NCBI GenBank assembly: GCA_007449985.2
Contig: VIIQ02000068.1
Span: forward strand, 62,001 to 126,000
Length of the DNA: 64,000 nt
Reading direction: 5' to 3'
From: Desmodesmus armatus
Taxonomy: Eukaryota; Chlorophyta; Chlorophyceae; Sphaeropleales; Scenedesmaceae
Positions 23,901-40,900 of the stretch are shown piece after piece. A model generated the notes under the pieces. It ran no database searches and was not told the origin of the DNA. It saw only the letters and a list, made by a program, of their open reading frames with translations. A program made the translations under genes and the position numbers. Position 1 is the first letter of the stretch. Each line of letters begins with the position of its first letter.

Positions 23901-26266
23901 CCAGGGACGGTAACGGATCCCAGTGGACCCCTCCTGTTCTTTTTTATTCACTCGGTGGGTTTTTCTGGCATCCTGCTGTAGAGTTGTGTTAGTGTGTGCA
24001 GTTGCTGCACTTGGAAGCTTCTGTGCTTCCTGCACCCTCCCACCCAGTGCTGGGAGGAAGAGTGGAGTCCCCCCACCCCCCCTGAAGCGGTCCCAGCTGC
24101 CTGGGGTTTGACCCGTGCAATGATCCGTGTGGTCAGCACAGTGCGTGTCCAGACACCAAAATACAGGAACTTGATGTCGACATGCTAAGGATCGTTTTGC
24201 TTTGCTTTTGGCCGTCAGGAAACGTGTGCAGACTGCCCAAATCTGGGCAAACGTGTGACCCGAGCTACCGTCCCCACAGATTTTGTCCAGAGACAAGCTG
24301 CCTTCTGTGGGTACGTTTTACATATAAGATGATGTTGAAACGCCGCTGGCGCGTATCAAACGTGTGCAAACCGCCCAACTTTGGCACTGAAGTTGCGATC
24401 ACAACTCATGCTGCCCAGAACCGCTGCAGGGCCGTGAAACCGATGACAGTATGCATGGCATGTATACAAACCTATATTGTCTGTCTGTGACAAACTGAGG
24501 TGGCGTGGCTTGCTGCTGGTGCCCACCATGGATCAGCCATCCCCAAGGGACCTGCTGGCAAATGGCGATATAGCACTGTCTACAGCACAGAAGCTCAACA
24601 TCGTAATCCAAACATGTTCTAGAGTACGTTTCTGATGTGTCTGAGTAGCTGCTTGGCTTGTAGCAAGGGGCCATATCCATGTGCATGGCAAGCCTGATGT
24701 AAGCCTGGGAGAGGCCAGAACCACCCCGAATGAAACGTACTATGATTTGCAACTAATGTGTGTGGTTGTGTGTCATCGCTCGGGTGCACCCCAGAGTTTT
24801 GCCTTGGACAAGGTCTGGGCTTCAGGGGGGGTGAGTCCCCCGCCCCCCGGCTAGCCTGCCTTGCTGTCTAGTGATGTTGCAGGACAGCACTGGACGCTGT
24901 AGTTTGAGTGTGCTGTGATTGGTGATGACGTTAAGCTGCCCCGGAGGAGCCAATTGAGGTGCTGCTGCTGGTGGCCCATCTTGTTGGGCTGTCAGCTGGT
25001 GCTTCAACATCAGCAGCACGCCTGCTCCTCGTTATCACTCCGATTGAAACGGACACCAAAGCTAAGAAGATCAGGGCTAAGTGACTATCCCTAGCGAAGT
25101 ACTTTGCAGGATGCCTGTCCCGATGGCGCGCAGCTTGGTGTGTGTGACGCTTTGAGACACAATCTGCTCGTTTTGTGAATCGTACTGTTTATGACTTGTT
25201 CCCGAAGTCAGCTTCATGTGACTGTGTTTTGAATAGTCATTTGTTATTGGGCAGGACAAGAGCATCACCTGCTCGCCTGCACCACTTGATCAGGCATTGA
25301 ACTATGCTTATATATTATAGAAATGTGCTACGTCAATATCAGACCGATCACGGCATGGTGTGAATTTAGCAGAGTTTTTTTCGATTTCCGTCCTCCTGGA
25401 CGCACTATCTCTTCTGCTGTGAGGTCCTCCGGTCGTTGAAGTGATATGCAGGATACATATTAGAGTTTTCGATGATGTTTCTCCTTGGGCAGAGCATGCA
25501 CATGCGGGCATGGTCAAAACGCATTTTCAGGTCAGGCTTGCATATGGGCTAAACGCAAATTTTACTTTGGCTTTTGGTGTCTTGAAAGCACACACGAAGT
25601 CACAGGGCTCGCACGCCCCTGGTTGCTGAGATCCGGTGACCCCCCAAAACTGCTAGATGACCTTTTACTGGGATCCGTAAAGATCGTTTGCAGGTCATTT
25701 CAGCTAGTGCTGCCACAGATGCAGAGAAGCATCCAGTGGCAGTACTAGCAACACACGAAGTTGACATTGTAGAACCGTTCTACAGTGACTGTTGCCGCAT
25801 ATGCGGCAGGATGCATCCTGTTGAGAGACTCTCCAGCACATGAGTCTGGCCCATGGGCCTGCATGCACAGCAGCCCTTCAAAGTCACAGCCCTCCTCTTC
25901 CTGCCCACACACCTGTCGGGGCCTGTTGAAGCGCAGCTTCAGGTCCTCAGCCTTAGCCTCCACCTTGTCCACCAGCTGGCTCATTGCGCCAGTCTTGCTG
26001 CTGCCTGCACTGACAGCGGCACTGTCGCGACTGCAGCTGCGCACATGGCTGGCTTTTGCCTTCTGCTCTGCTGTCTCCACACCCAAGGCAGCACACGGGA
26101 TGCTGCTTAGGGGGACGATGGGGTGCAGGGGCTCTACAATCACTGCTTGCAAGTCTGAGGACCGGGGAGGTCTGGGACCTGCATTCTGGGCTTCGGCTGT
26201 GCCTGCATGCATGTTTCGTTTGGTTTGGTCCAAATCGTTGAATGAGATATCACGTTGAAAAAGCAT
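14998..26266 (-). CDS. DUF1206-type multi-pass membrane protein
   Basis: A membrane protein of unknown function built from helix pairs like bacterial DUF1206 repeats. Exons in transcription order: about 26266-25913, 23728-23552 (or 23548), a short uncertain exon near 23510-23460, 23155-23025, 22809-22704, 17350-17181, 16916-16846, 16497-16336, 15803-14998. Hallmarks: AGRIGWVGKAVVYAMIGGLA, GQVSIVILLVMMVALAAYII, NFFKCRVSPIVSGAVYISYM, GRIGLAVLGIAFCIATCIQL, HFGFAGRAGAFLAMAVLFF, LMIVGILLIAYGLFATLSA. At least six hydrophobic segments alternate with short loops. The tail (about 250 residues) is Ser/Gly/Gln-rich with a basic start (RRKRLPAAEFKEHKERK), probably cytosolic or stromal. The start is uncertain: ATG codons at 26266 and downstream share one frame into LKLRFNRPRQ. 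The exon near 23480 has two possible phases. Intron 17351-22703 hosts repeats. Confidence 0.8.
17434..18809. mobile_element. Non-autonomous TIR element, copy 1 (1376 bp)
   Basis: It begins TATTGCAACGACCTCGTAAG and ends with its reverse complement. The inverted ends pair over about 47 bp with one mismatch. The trinucleotide CAG flanks both sides (17431-17433 and 18810-18812), consistent with a 3-bp target duplication. Inside are a 150-bp tandem repeat and no credible transposase, so it would be a non-autonomous DNA transposon of the MITE or Harbinger/CACTA-like type. The class is inferred only from ends and target size. Confidence 0.75.
17640..17998. repeat. Minisatellite inside element copy 1 (period about 150 bp)
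   Basis: Units share CATACAGACTGTCCTGCT, TTCCGAGTGTGCTTGTTGCT and GTTTAACTGC-like words, separated by poly-C/poly-G stretches. The word CATACAGACTGTCC starts at 17884 and 150 bp earlier at about 17734. Confidence 0.8.
19167..21450. mobile_element. Related element, copy 2, truncated at left with internal insertion
   Basis: From 19167 it follows copy 1 starting at ATAGAACGTCTAACGCCC, so the outermost 41 bp of the left terminal repeat are missing. The right end at 21404-21450 matches the right terminal repeat of copy 1. Homology is interrupted between about 19976 and 20935 by roughly 0.96 kb absent from copy 1. Shared blocks include the minisatellite, GAGCAGATGACCTCTCCTGA, CTGCTGGCACCTGCAGGTTA and GCGTTTGCCCCTCGGAGCTG. 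Confidence 0.7.
19375..19700. repeat. Minisatellite inside element copy 2 (period about 142 bp)
   Basis: Same unit as in copy 1, with CATACAGACTGTCC at 19453 and its variant CATACAGACTGCCC at 19595, plus a partial unit before them. Two extreme poly-C tracts separate units near 19405-19450. Confidence 0.8.
22030..22277 (-). mobile_element. Inverted fragment of the same element family (copy 3)
   Basis: The reverse complement matches the left internal part of copies 1 and 2, from ATAGAACGTCTAACGCCC through the AGTTGACTTC word to GCATGCCGCGTTGCTGCAT. The minisatellite is missing, so the two flanks are joined directly. The end next to 22031 carries a 30-bp word found again at 30616-30645. Confidence 0.7.
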
Positions 26267-26463
26267 GCAAACCAGTCGTTAAGCGTCGCAGTGTGTATTG
26301 CATACAACCCGCCAGCGCGCTGACCGGAAGCGATGCCGTCATCATGATGAGCGTCATCAATGATGACCCAGCGAAGCGATGAGTACCTGTCAACATATCA
26401 TCTCTGATCACAATTCTTCTTGTTTTGTTTCGGACAGTCAGACCTCGTAGCAAAAGTGCCACG
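26267..26463. promoter_or_regulatory. Putative bidirectional promoter
   Basis: Fewer than 200 bp separate the assumed start of the DUF1206-type gene (minus) from the ATG of the PAP2 gene (plus) at 26464. Both promoters must share or overlap this stretch if the DUF1206 start is right. No TATA box or known element was identified. Confidence 0.4.
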
Positions 26464-29400
26464 ATGGCTACGCGCACTACAGACTCCCCTGGGCTCCCTA
26501 TGACAACAGCAGATCTGGACAACAAGGACACAACAGAGCGCACGTACGACTGGAATCCGCGGCATGTGAGATGGGGTGATGTGTTCAGGTACCAGCACTA
26601 CGGAGGCCTGCTGCTGTTGGTCCCTGCTGCGGTGATCACAGGTGAGGGCTGGCCCAACAACAACTGCAGTTCGTGTGCAGTCGTCATCTGCTGCCCGGTG
26701 TCTGCTTCACCTGGGATGGCAGCAAACAAGTTTGCAGAGCTTGTGATGGCTATATCCTCGTGTTGCTTGTGCCTGCAGGTGTCTCCCACTTCACGTTCCA
26801 GGAGAAGCCAGTAGTGCGCCAAGCCTTGCTGTATGATGCAACCATCAGGTGTGTATTTCATCACCCACGCCCCGGGGCCCAGGGCCCTCCAACAGCTCAT
26901 GACAGGCGCTGTTGGAGGGGGGCCTGTCATGAGAGCGCATCAGTACTACTGGCAGTGGCTAAAATTGCCAGGAGCCCATCGATATCAGGTTGTAAGGTTC
27001 CTTACTGAAGCCCGGGTCATGAGTACTGCAAAGGCCTATAGCGTGCGGCTCGCCAAGCCAAACTTTGTCAGGTGCAACTAAAATATGTGGTGGCGAGGGG
27101 ACATGGCGCTGGTGCGCAACCTCTCCCTGATGGGACACCCATCCTTAGTGATCTGTATGCTGTCCTCTTCCCTGTGCTGGCCGCATTGCAGCTTGCCAAC
27201 TGATGATTATCAAACTATTCCCAACTCCCAAGCAGTGGCGTACAACTGGATCTGCATGGTTGTTGCTGCGCTGGTCATTGAGCTGCTGCTGTTTAGGAAG
27301 CAGCACTCACTGACAGTGGCCATTACAGGTAGGCGTGGTGTGTTCACTCAACAGGGTGCCTAGTGACGTCGTGGTTCTGTTGGTCAGTGGGCTACCAGTG
27401 AGAGGCGGCAGTGGCACCAGGGGTTGCATTGAAATCGCTGTGGTGTTCTGGGAGTGGTGTAGGTAACATTGGTCGTTCCTTCAAGTGTTGCAGCGTCCGA
27501 GGAGAGTCGTAAGCCGCATGGCATTCATGCGCTGGCGTCGAGGTACTGCAAGCAACAAATGCGGGCGAATACGGCCTACAGTAACCCTCCACCATGTGTG
27601 CGACATTGTGCTGGTCCCTTGGCCACTTCTCTGACACCCTCTGCGCAGGTGTGATCCACCAAATCTGGTGTTGTGCCATCGCATTCGTCATTGTTGTGGC
27701 TATAGTGGAGGTCAGCAAGCCCTTCTCAGGCCGGCTGCGCCCCGATTTCCTGGCACGCTGCCAACCAGCAGAGCTGGTTGGCAACAACAGCACTGACAGC
27801 TTTATCAGCACACAGAGTGCCAGTGTGGCGGGAGCAACGCTGGGCCCTGTGCATGTTGGGCAGGTTGCTGGCGACTGCAACAATCCAAGCAAGGAGACCG
27901 TGAAGGATGGCAGGCTCAGGTGAGGGGGTCGCTAACAACTTGTGCCTTGCGGGCTACAGTAGCCCCTGAGGGCTTGGTCCCTGTTTAGGGTGTTAGGGGG
28001 TTTTGGGTTTAGGGTTTATGTATAGCCTAAACCCTCAACCCCAAGCCGCTTACCCTAGTAGGGCTTGGTACCATGGTATGTGGCCACATACCTTGGTGCA
28101 GGCTTCAGGGGGCTCTGCTGAACTGCTAGGCTATGTTTGCAGTTTGAGCCGACACGACCACCACCACTTACCTCTGCCTAAGGCTCTTGGACTGAAAAAG
28201 AGACCTTATGGTTGAAGAGCCCGAAACAGTGCGCGCGCTGGCGCTTCTGCAGACTATTGTTGCAACGCAGCGCCATGCCCCAGCGGTGGACACCACAGTA
28301 CCTATGCAGTCGAGCCGGTGACAAATCCACATCACGCGTTCCATGCCTCAAATCTCGCATGCTTGTGTTTTTGGTCTCACTGCTTGCTATGCAGCTTCCC
28401 ATCTGGCCATGCCTCCAACTCCATGAGCGTGGCTTGGTTCACCGCCATCTATGTCATCTGGAGCATGTACCTCAGGCACGACGCCCCTTACCCAGGTGGG
28501 TGGAGTCCCTCTTATGAGTACATGATCATGCACGTCCCTGATGCAGCCACTGCATAGTGTGCACAAGCAGTGGCATCAGGTGGCTGGAAGTTGCCAGCAT
28601 TACTGGTTTGAGGGCGCTGACGGAATACTTGGAAGGCTTCAGGGCTTAGCAGCGCCATGATGTGGTGAGGCGCCCTGTATAGGCAACACCAACCAGCCAA
28701 CCTGCAGGAGCATACCCAGATGGCAGTGCGGTAGCTTGCCAGTGTCACAGGAAGCCTGCACATTCAGGCCAGTGACACACCGTGGCAACGGTGGCCATTG
28801 GCTACGGCCTGAGCTGCTGTGTTGCTGCTGCTGCTGCTGGTTCCTGCAGGACGCCTGAGGAAGCGCCGAAGGGAGGGCCTGTGTCACCACATCTGGACGC
28901 GCATCGTGCAGGAGATCTGGCATGCATTGGTGTACGTGTTTGTGCTGCTTGCCCTCTGCCTCAGCTGGTTCATTGGGCTGACAAGGTTCTGGGACAATGT
29001 GAGTATGGCACTTCGCTGGATTTACCGGAAACCAGTCTTGTTGTGGCTGCAGACAGTACAACTGCAACTAGTACTTGCTTTTGAGGTGGATATGGCATGT
29101 GTTTCACCCTTGCATCACATGTGACCGGGTGAGCTTCTATTGGTGGCTGCTAGATGCGATGTAGTGCAACAGTGCTGTCGGCAGTGCTGGCAATGGCAGA
29201 AGGTGTCAGTACAATGCTGGGATGTTGGGGCTGGGTGTTGAGTACGGCCAAGGCTTTTTTCCAAACTCATTGTGCCCATGACTGAACAAACAGCAACACA
29301 CATGGCTGCTAGAGCCTCATTTCATACATGTCCCCTCAGCGCAACCTGAACATATGCTTTGCTGTTGTTGCTACTTTTCCACTGAACAGGTGCACAACAT

Positions 29401-29737
29401 CTCAGACATCCTGGGAGGATTCCTGGCTGCCATCATCTTCACCACCCCCTTGGCCATCAAAGCCATTGGCCTGCATGCCTGCATCAAGCACCTCATTGAC
29501 GGCCCTGCAGCCAGCAACACAGACAAGATGGGCAGGCCCACACACCCCACAGGCTCTATCACACACCAGCAGCCGCTGCATACTTATACACCTGGCAGGG
29601 ATGATGGGCCTGCTGGGGTGGTGGTGCATGGTAATGGAGGGAGTGCTGTGGACCAGGGTCAGGTGGCGAAGAGGGCCACGGGGCTGGGTGGTGGAGCGCA
29701 GGGTGTGCACCAAGCGCCAGCAGGCATGCGCATGTGA
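26464..29737 (+). CDS. LPP: PAP2-family lipid phosphate phosphatase
   Basis: Membrane phosphatidate/lipid phosphate phosphatase of the plant LPP type, probably acting on phosphatidic acid at the ER or plasma membrane. Exons: 26464-26641, 26779-26848, 27192-27328, 27649-27919, 28395-28495, 28850-28998, 29390-29737; 1254 nt, 417 aa. The N-terminus has RTYDWNPRHVRWGDVFRYQH then a first hydrophobic segment. Catalytic motif 1 is KPFSGRLRP, motif 2 is FPSGHASNSM, motif 3 is TRFWDNVHNISDILGG. The catalytic His of motifs 2 and 3, the Asp of motif 3 and the Arg of motif 1 are present. Motif 3 has Thr where most members have Ser. Hydrophobic segments surround each motif. The C-terminal tail of about 90 residues is Gly/His-rich and has no family match. 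Confidence 0.92.
26885..26933. repeat. Interleaved inverted repeats (A-B-A'-B')
   Basis: A is CCCTCCAACAG (26885-26895), B is CTCATGACAGGC (26896-26907), and A' (26909-26919) and B' (26922-26933) are their perfect reverse complements. The order allows an H-type pseudoknot, or two mutually exclusive hairpins, in RNA. It lies in intron 2 of the PAP2 gene. Confidence 0.85.
27983..28047. repeat. Telomere-like block in a PAP2 intron
   Basis: GTTTAGGGTGTTAGGGGG and GGGTTTAGGGTTTATG are followed within 6 bp by CCTAAACCCTCAACCCC. G-rich and C-rich telomere-type words thus face each other in inverted orientation. The repeats are degenerate. Confidence 0.75.
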
Positions 29738-31036
29738 TCATGAGGCTCAGTGTGTGCCGAGCTTGTGGGTGCGACTGGTGTGAGCAACTGCGGTGGAGGA
29801 CCAGCACACCGGCACCTGACGGCCAGAAGTGCATTCCATGGTTGTTGTGGGAGAAGGGAGAAGGTGTTGCATTTTTGCACCGGCCAAGCTGCCTGCGTTG
29901 ATCGAGTGTTGCTGACTGACTAAAAGTGCGTGTGTTGCTGACTAGCATTTTGTTGTATAGCAGTGGCGTGCTTGCCCAATGACTCAACTATGTAGAGGGA
30001 GGGTATGAGTCTGCAGGTCTGCAGTGGCTTGATTGGCCCATGACTCAACTATGTTGAGTAAGGGCAAATCTCTGCAGTATATGTTTAGCTTGCAAGCAAC
30101 ATGCTGCACACTGGCAGCACTGCTGGCCCAGTGGGCGGCAGCTTTCGTAGCACCCGAGTTAGAATTATTTTGTAGCATCTATTGTTGCGCTCAGAACTTG
30201 TTGTTGGTTAGGATACTTGTAGCAGTGCTGTAATCAAGATTGAGTACGTATGCATGCGAGGTGCGCATGTTCCCCTCTCACATGCTGCTTGCAAAGAAGT
30301 TTCCTCCTGCTGCCAGCGGCACCCACCGCTGGGCCCGGGTCACTTGCACCTGGTTTGGGCAGCACCCTGTTTGCTGGCAAAACTGCTGTGCGTCTTGTGG
30401 CTTGAGGGCGAATGTAACTGCCCCACACCGGTGGCCCTGGTCCAGTACCGGTATAACATATCCCTGCAGCTGCAGCTGCAACACACCCACACCTGACAAA
30501 AAACATAATGCAATGGGCAGAGCTGGCTTGCCAAAGGAAGGTGGAAGTCCTGACCAAGCAAGCACAAGTTGCGGTGCTTACTGCCCTGTCACTTCAACAC
30601 GCTCATGGGGGTCACGCTACCTCCCCGGTTCCGGGCACTGTCTCACGCTCATGGGGGTGGCCACCCCCTCCTCACCCCATCCCACCCCCCCTCACTCACC
30701 TCGCCTCACTCCGCCCCAGCGTCCACCCCAACAGCACATCCGACACAGCTACATCTGCATATCTTGTCGTTGCACCGCGTTGGCTTCGGCTTTGATGTTC
30801 CTTGAATTTGAATTATTCGAAATTGGGCGCGAGTGACTAAGAACGTTTCCAACAACCCATCAGCATCGCTTCGTTTTGGACTAGTTCAGAGCAACCTGCC
30901 TGTGTCAGGTGCAGTTTCAAGTGAAGTCTTCTGTGCACAAAAGCCATCACTGATCACTTTGCAGCACGATACAGTAGCTGCTCGTCGCACACACACAGCG
31001 GTTGTGACAGGAACAAATTCACTTCTTGTCTCAAAC
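29738..31036. other. Intergenic, between PAP2 and MCM5
   Basis: Holds the PAP2 3' UTR and MCM5 promoter. No coding exon was recognised. A 30-bp word at 30616-30645 (GCTACCTCCCCGGTTCCGGG and onward) is identical to 22031-22060. Here it is flanked by a 15-bp direct repeat CACGCTCATGGGGGT at 30598-30612 and 30644-30658. Confidence 0.6.
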
Positions 31037-37504
<6,468 letters not shown>

Positions 37505-37969
37505 TGCTGCAACAGTGCTGCACAACCACATGGCTCATGCTTTGTAACCTGGGCCTAGCCAGGGTGGCTGCTGGTGACAATCACCAGCCTCGTGTATGTG
37601 CTTGTTCTGCCTGGTATGCTGAGTGCTTAGAACAGCGACGCACCACTGTAGTTGATGCAGTCCTGGAAGTGGTCCTTGTGGTTGTGTGCGCATGTGTTGA
37701 CACCATGTGTTGCTAGTGTTGTCCTGTACCAATGTATATGTTTGCACGGCCGTGCTGCACAGGCCTAGTTGTCCTGATTGCGAGACATCACTTGAAAGCT
37801 ATCGTGTTTCTTTTTGGCTGGGATGATCCATGCTCTTGGCAATGCGGCAGGTATCCTTATGTTGCAGTGTCAATCCGTCAAGGCAGCAAAGGGAGTTCTG
37901 ATGCCATCAGCTTCGTTACTACATGACTTCGTGACCACCCAGCTTTCACACCATCTGCAGCCTGCCCCC
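37505..37969. other. Convergent 3' ends of MCM5 and the SMYD-like gene
   Basis: Only 465 bp separate the two stop codons. A TGTAA word, the usual green-algal polyadenylation signal, is at about 37544-37548, some 40 bp after the MCM5 stop. Nothing else was recognised. Confidence 0.55.
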
Positions 37970-40900
37970 CTAATCGGCCAGCCTGTACGCAGCTGCAGCA
38001 AGCTCTTGTCCTGCCTCGTACCGCGTCCTGCCAACCTCATGCAACACAGTAGAGCTGCTGCCGTGCGTCACACGCAGTATCGCCAATGCCTTCTCTGCTG
38101 ACTCAGCTGCTGCTGCTGGCTGCTGCAGCAGCATTTCCAGCTTGGCCAGCAGCGCGTAGTGTAAACCCCGGTTGGGCCACACCTGCAAGCATGTGCATAG
38201 CCATGGGTGCAGAAACACATGACACACACAGGGACAGCCACACGGGAGGCAGATACTGAAAGGCAACATGCTATCAAGGCAGCGGAAGCAACCCCCGTCC
38301 AACTGGCAGCATATCACACCCAACCCGATGCCCTTGTGACTCCATGTAACAGCCTGTTACATTTGCATCCGAATGGCTTGTGGCAGTTTCATCCGTGGGT
38401 GCAACAAGCAGCGCGATACCTCATCCCCCACACGCCGCAACAGTCTGGACATACCTTGGGATAGACGAGCTCGTACAAGGGCGTCAGCTGCCATGCCGCT
38501 GTCACCGCCAGCTGCCATTCAGCTGCATCAACAGCAGCACACAGCAGCGCCGCAAGCACCCTGATGCGCAGCACATGCTGTGGACCCAAGGCCACCCTCA
38601 GGGTGCTCCCGCTCATATTCCTGCTGACCCTACTGCTGCTGCTGCTGCTGCTGCTGCCGGCAACAAAACCCAGGCTCTGTAAGCTACCTGAACCTCCTAC
38701 GTCTTCAGCGGCAGCAGCAGCAGCAGGTGGTGCCTCCTGGACGCTAGCCAAGGGCCCCCATCCATCTGCAGCGTACAGAGCTGCACGGCAGGTCTGCACA
38801 GCTGCTGCTGCCTGCCCTTTTCGTGTGAAAGCCTCGGCTTGCTGCTGCAGCTGCCACACGTGCAGCAGTAAGCCAGCACCGGCCTGCACTAACTGCAGAG
38901 TGGAGGGTAGTGTAGAGTCAGCAGCACCACTGCTGCTAGCCGCCCCTGCTGAGTGCTGCTGTGAGTGCTGCTGCAGTACAGTGTTCCAGTCCCCCACTGC
39001 ACAGCCTCTAACTGCGACTGCTGCTGCTGCGGCTGCTCCGATCCAACCCCATTCTGTCCCAGCAAAACTGGTGCTGGGCGGTCCATGTCAAGTGCTAGAT
39101 CAGCAGGGACACCTGCATCTGCCCCTCCTAGCTTCTCAAGGTCTTTGAACAGCCCTTGCAGGAACTCTGAGGCTGCTGCAGACCCCCCACTGCCTGCACC
39201 ACCTGCCCCAGGCAGCTGTGGCAAGAGGCACATGCCCCCTGGCAGCTGCACCCGTACCAACTCATCCTGCTGCTGCTCGTGCTGTTGGATGCCATTGCTG
39301 CCGCTGCTGCTGCCACCGGCGCCAGCCTGTTTGGGCTGTAGCAGCAGCATCTGACACAGCTGGGGGTCTACAGTGTCCTCAGGCCAAGGCGGCCTGCTGC
39401 TGCTGCTGTTGCGTTGCTCCTGTGCTGAGCTGGCTGGATGACCCTTGGAATCTTCATCAATTGAGCGCAGCTGCTGCTGCTGCTGCAGCAGCAAGCCTGA
39501 GCAGCAGCTGCTTGACCATAGCAACAGCTCCTGCTGGCTGCATTTCTGAGCAGTAGCAGCCGCAGCTGTTGACTGTGGCAGCTGTGGCAGCTGCACTAGC
39601 AGCCTCAGCTTGTGCAGGCCACTTTCCTGCATACTGCCCAACATGTGCCCTGCTGCTGCCACCCCAAGCACCTCTTGCCGGCCTAACTGGGGTGCTTGCT
39701 GTTGGTGCTGTTGTTGCTGCTGTTGTGGGGTTGTGTTAGGTGTGTCTATGTCAAAGAAGTACTGTTCCAGCAGCTGCCTGCGTCTCTCCTGGCGTGTTGC
39801 AGCCAGCTCAATGTAGCTGATGGTCAACTGCTCCCCGGGGCTTATGAACCTCACACTCCTGAACAGCACAGCACAGCACAGCACAGCTTGGCGTGTTGCA
39901 AATTACTGCATATGTGCAGACAGAAAAGTTGCCACACCACTTACTGACAGTATGTATTCAAATGTGCTGTGTCATGCTGTGCCAGGTGGTGCCAGGTCAT
40001 CGAAAGCATCCAAAAGAGCGCTTTTCGTGTGCCCCTGTCCGCAGCAGCTGGCAGTCACGCACCGCAGACCTGACGGGTGCAACAAATCAAACTCGTTTAC
40101 TTATCGCTGTCAACGCCTGTGGTGCTCCTACCACTGCCGTTCCCACAGCCGCAACACCCCACCCCCATCGCCCCCATCCCCTGCCCTTTCCACCCACCCA
40201 CTTTCCCACTCTACCCCACTGTCCAGCCCTCCCCGCAGCCCCCCTCCCCACCCTTTTGCCCACCTGAACACAATGTTGCGTCCTGCAAAGGTCTGCACAC
40301 AGTTGGGGGTGCAGTCGTGGTTGACCAGTGCACCCAGTGGATAGATGCCAACACCCAACGGCCTCAGCTCGTCATCACAGATGGTGTGGTTGTTGCAAGC
40401 AAACCGGGCCAGCAGCAGTGCAATCTGCCTGACTTCTGGAGGGTCAGCTGCTGCTGCTGATGATGATGCTGATGGCGGTGGTGGTGGTGCTGCTGATGGT
40501 GTGCTGTCTCCAAATGACAGCTGCTGCTGCTGCTGTTGCTGGGGGCTACCCAGCATGAATGCCCTGCACCACCATTATCAAAAACAGGACAGCAGCAAAC
40601 AAACACAGGTTGCCACATGCATCTTTGCTGACATAAGACTGCAGCTGATGCAGTAGGCTGGCAGAGGGCCGTGTCAATGTTGACGTGCGGCACACGCACA
40701 CACATGTGCAATCATGTGTGTGGTGATTGCACATGTGTGTGGTGCGGACTGCAATGAGCTTGCTTGCAGCTGGTGCCTTGTTGCAGGCAGTGGTTGCGCC
40801 AGCCAGACAAACCAGCCTGTGCCACTGCTGCACGTGCACTGCCTCACTACTGCTATCTAGCGGCTGGGGTTGCACACACACAGCACCACATGCCCAAACA

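Noticed and set aside
39128..39884. Poly-Gln/Ser open frames on the plus strand opposite the SMYD-like gene
   Set aside because: They are shadows of the CAG/CTG-rich coding exon on the minus strand.
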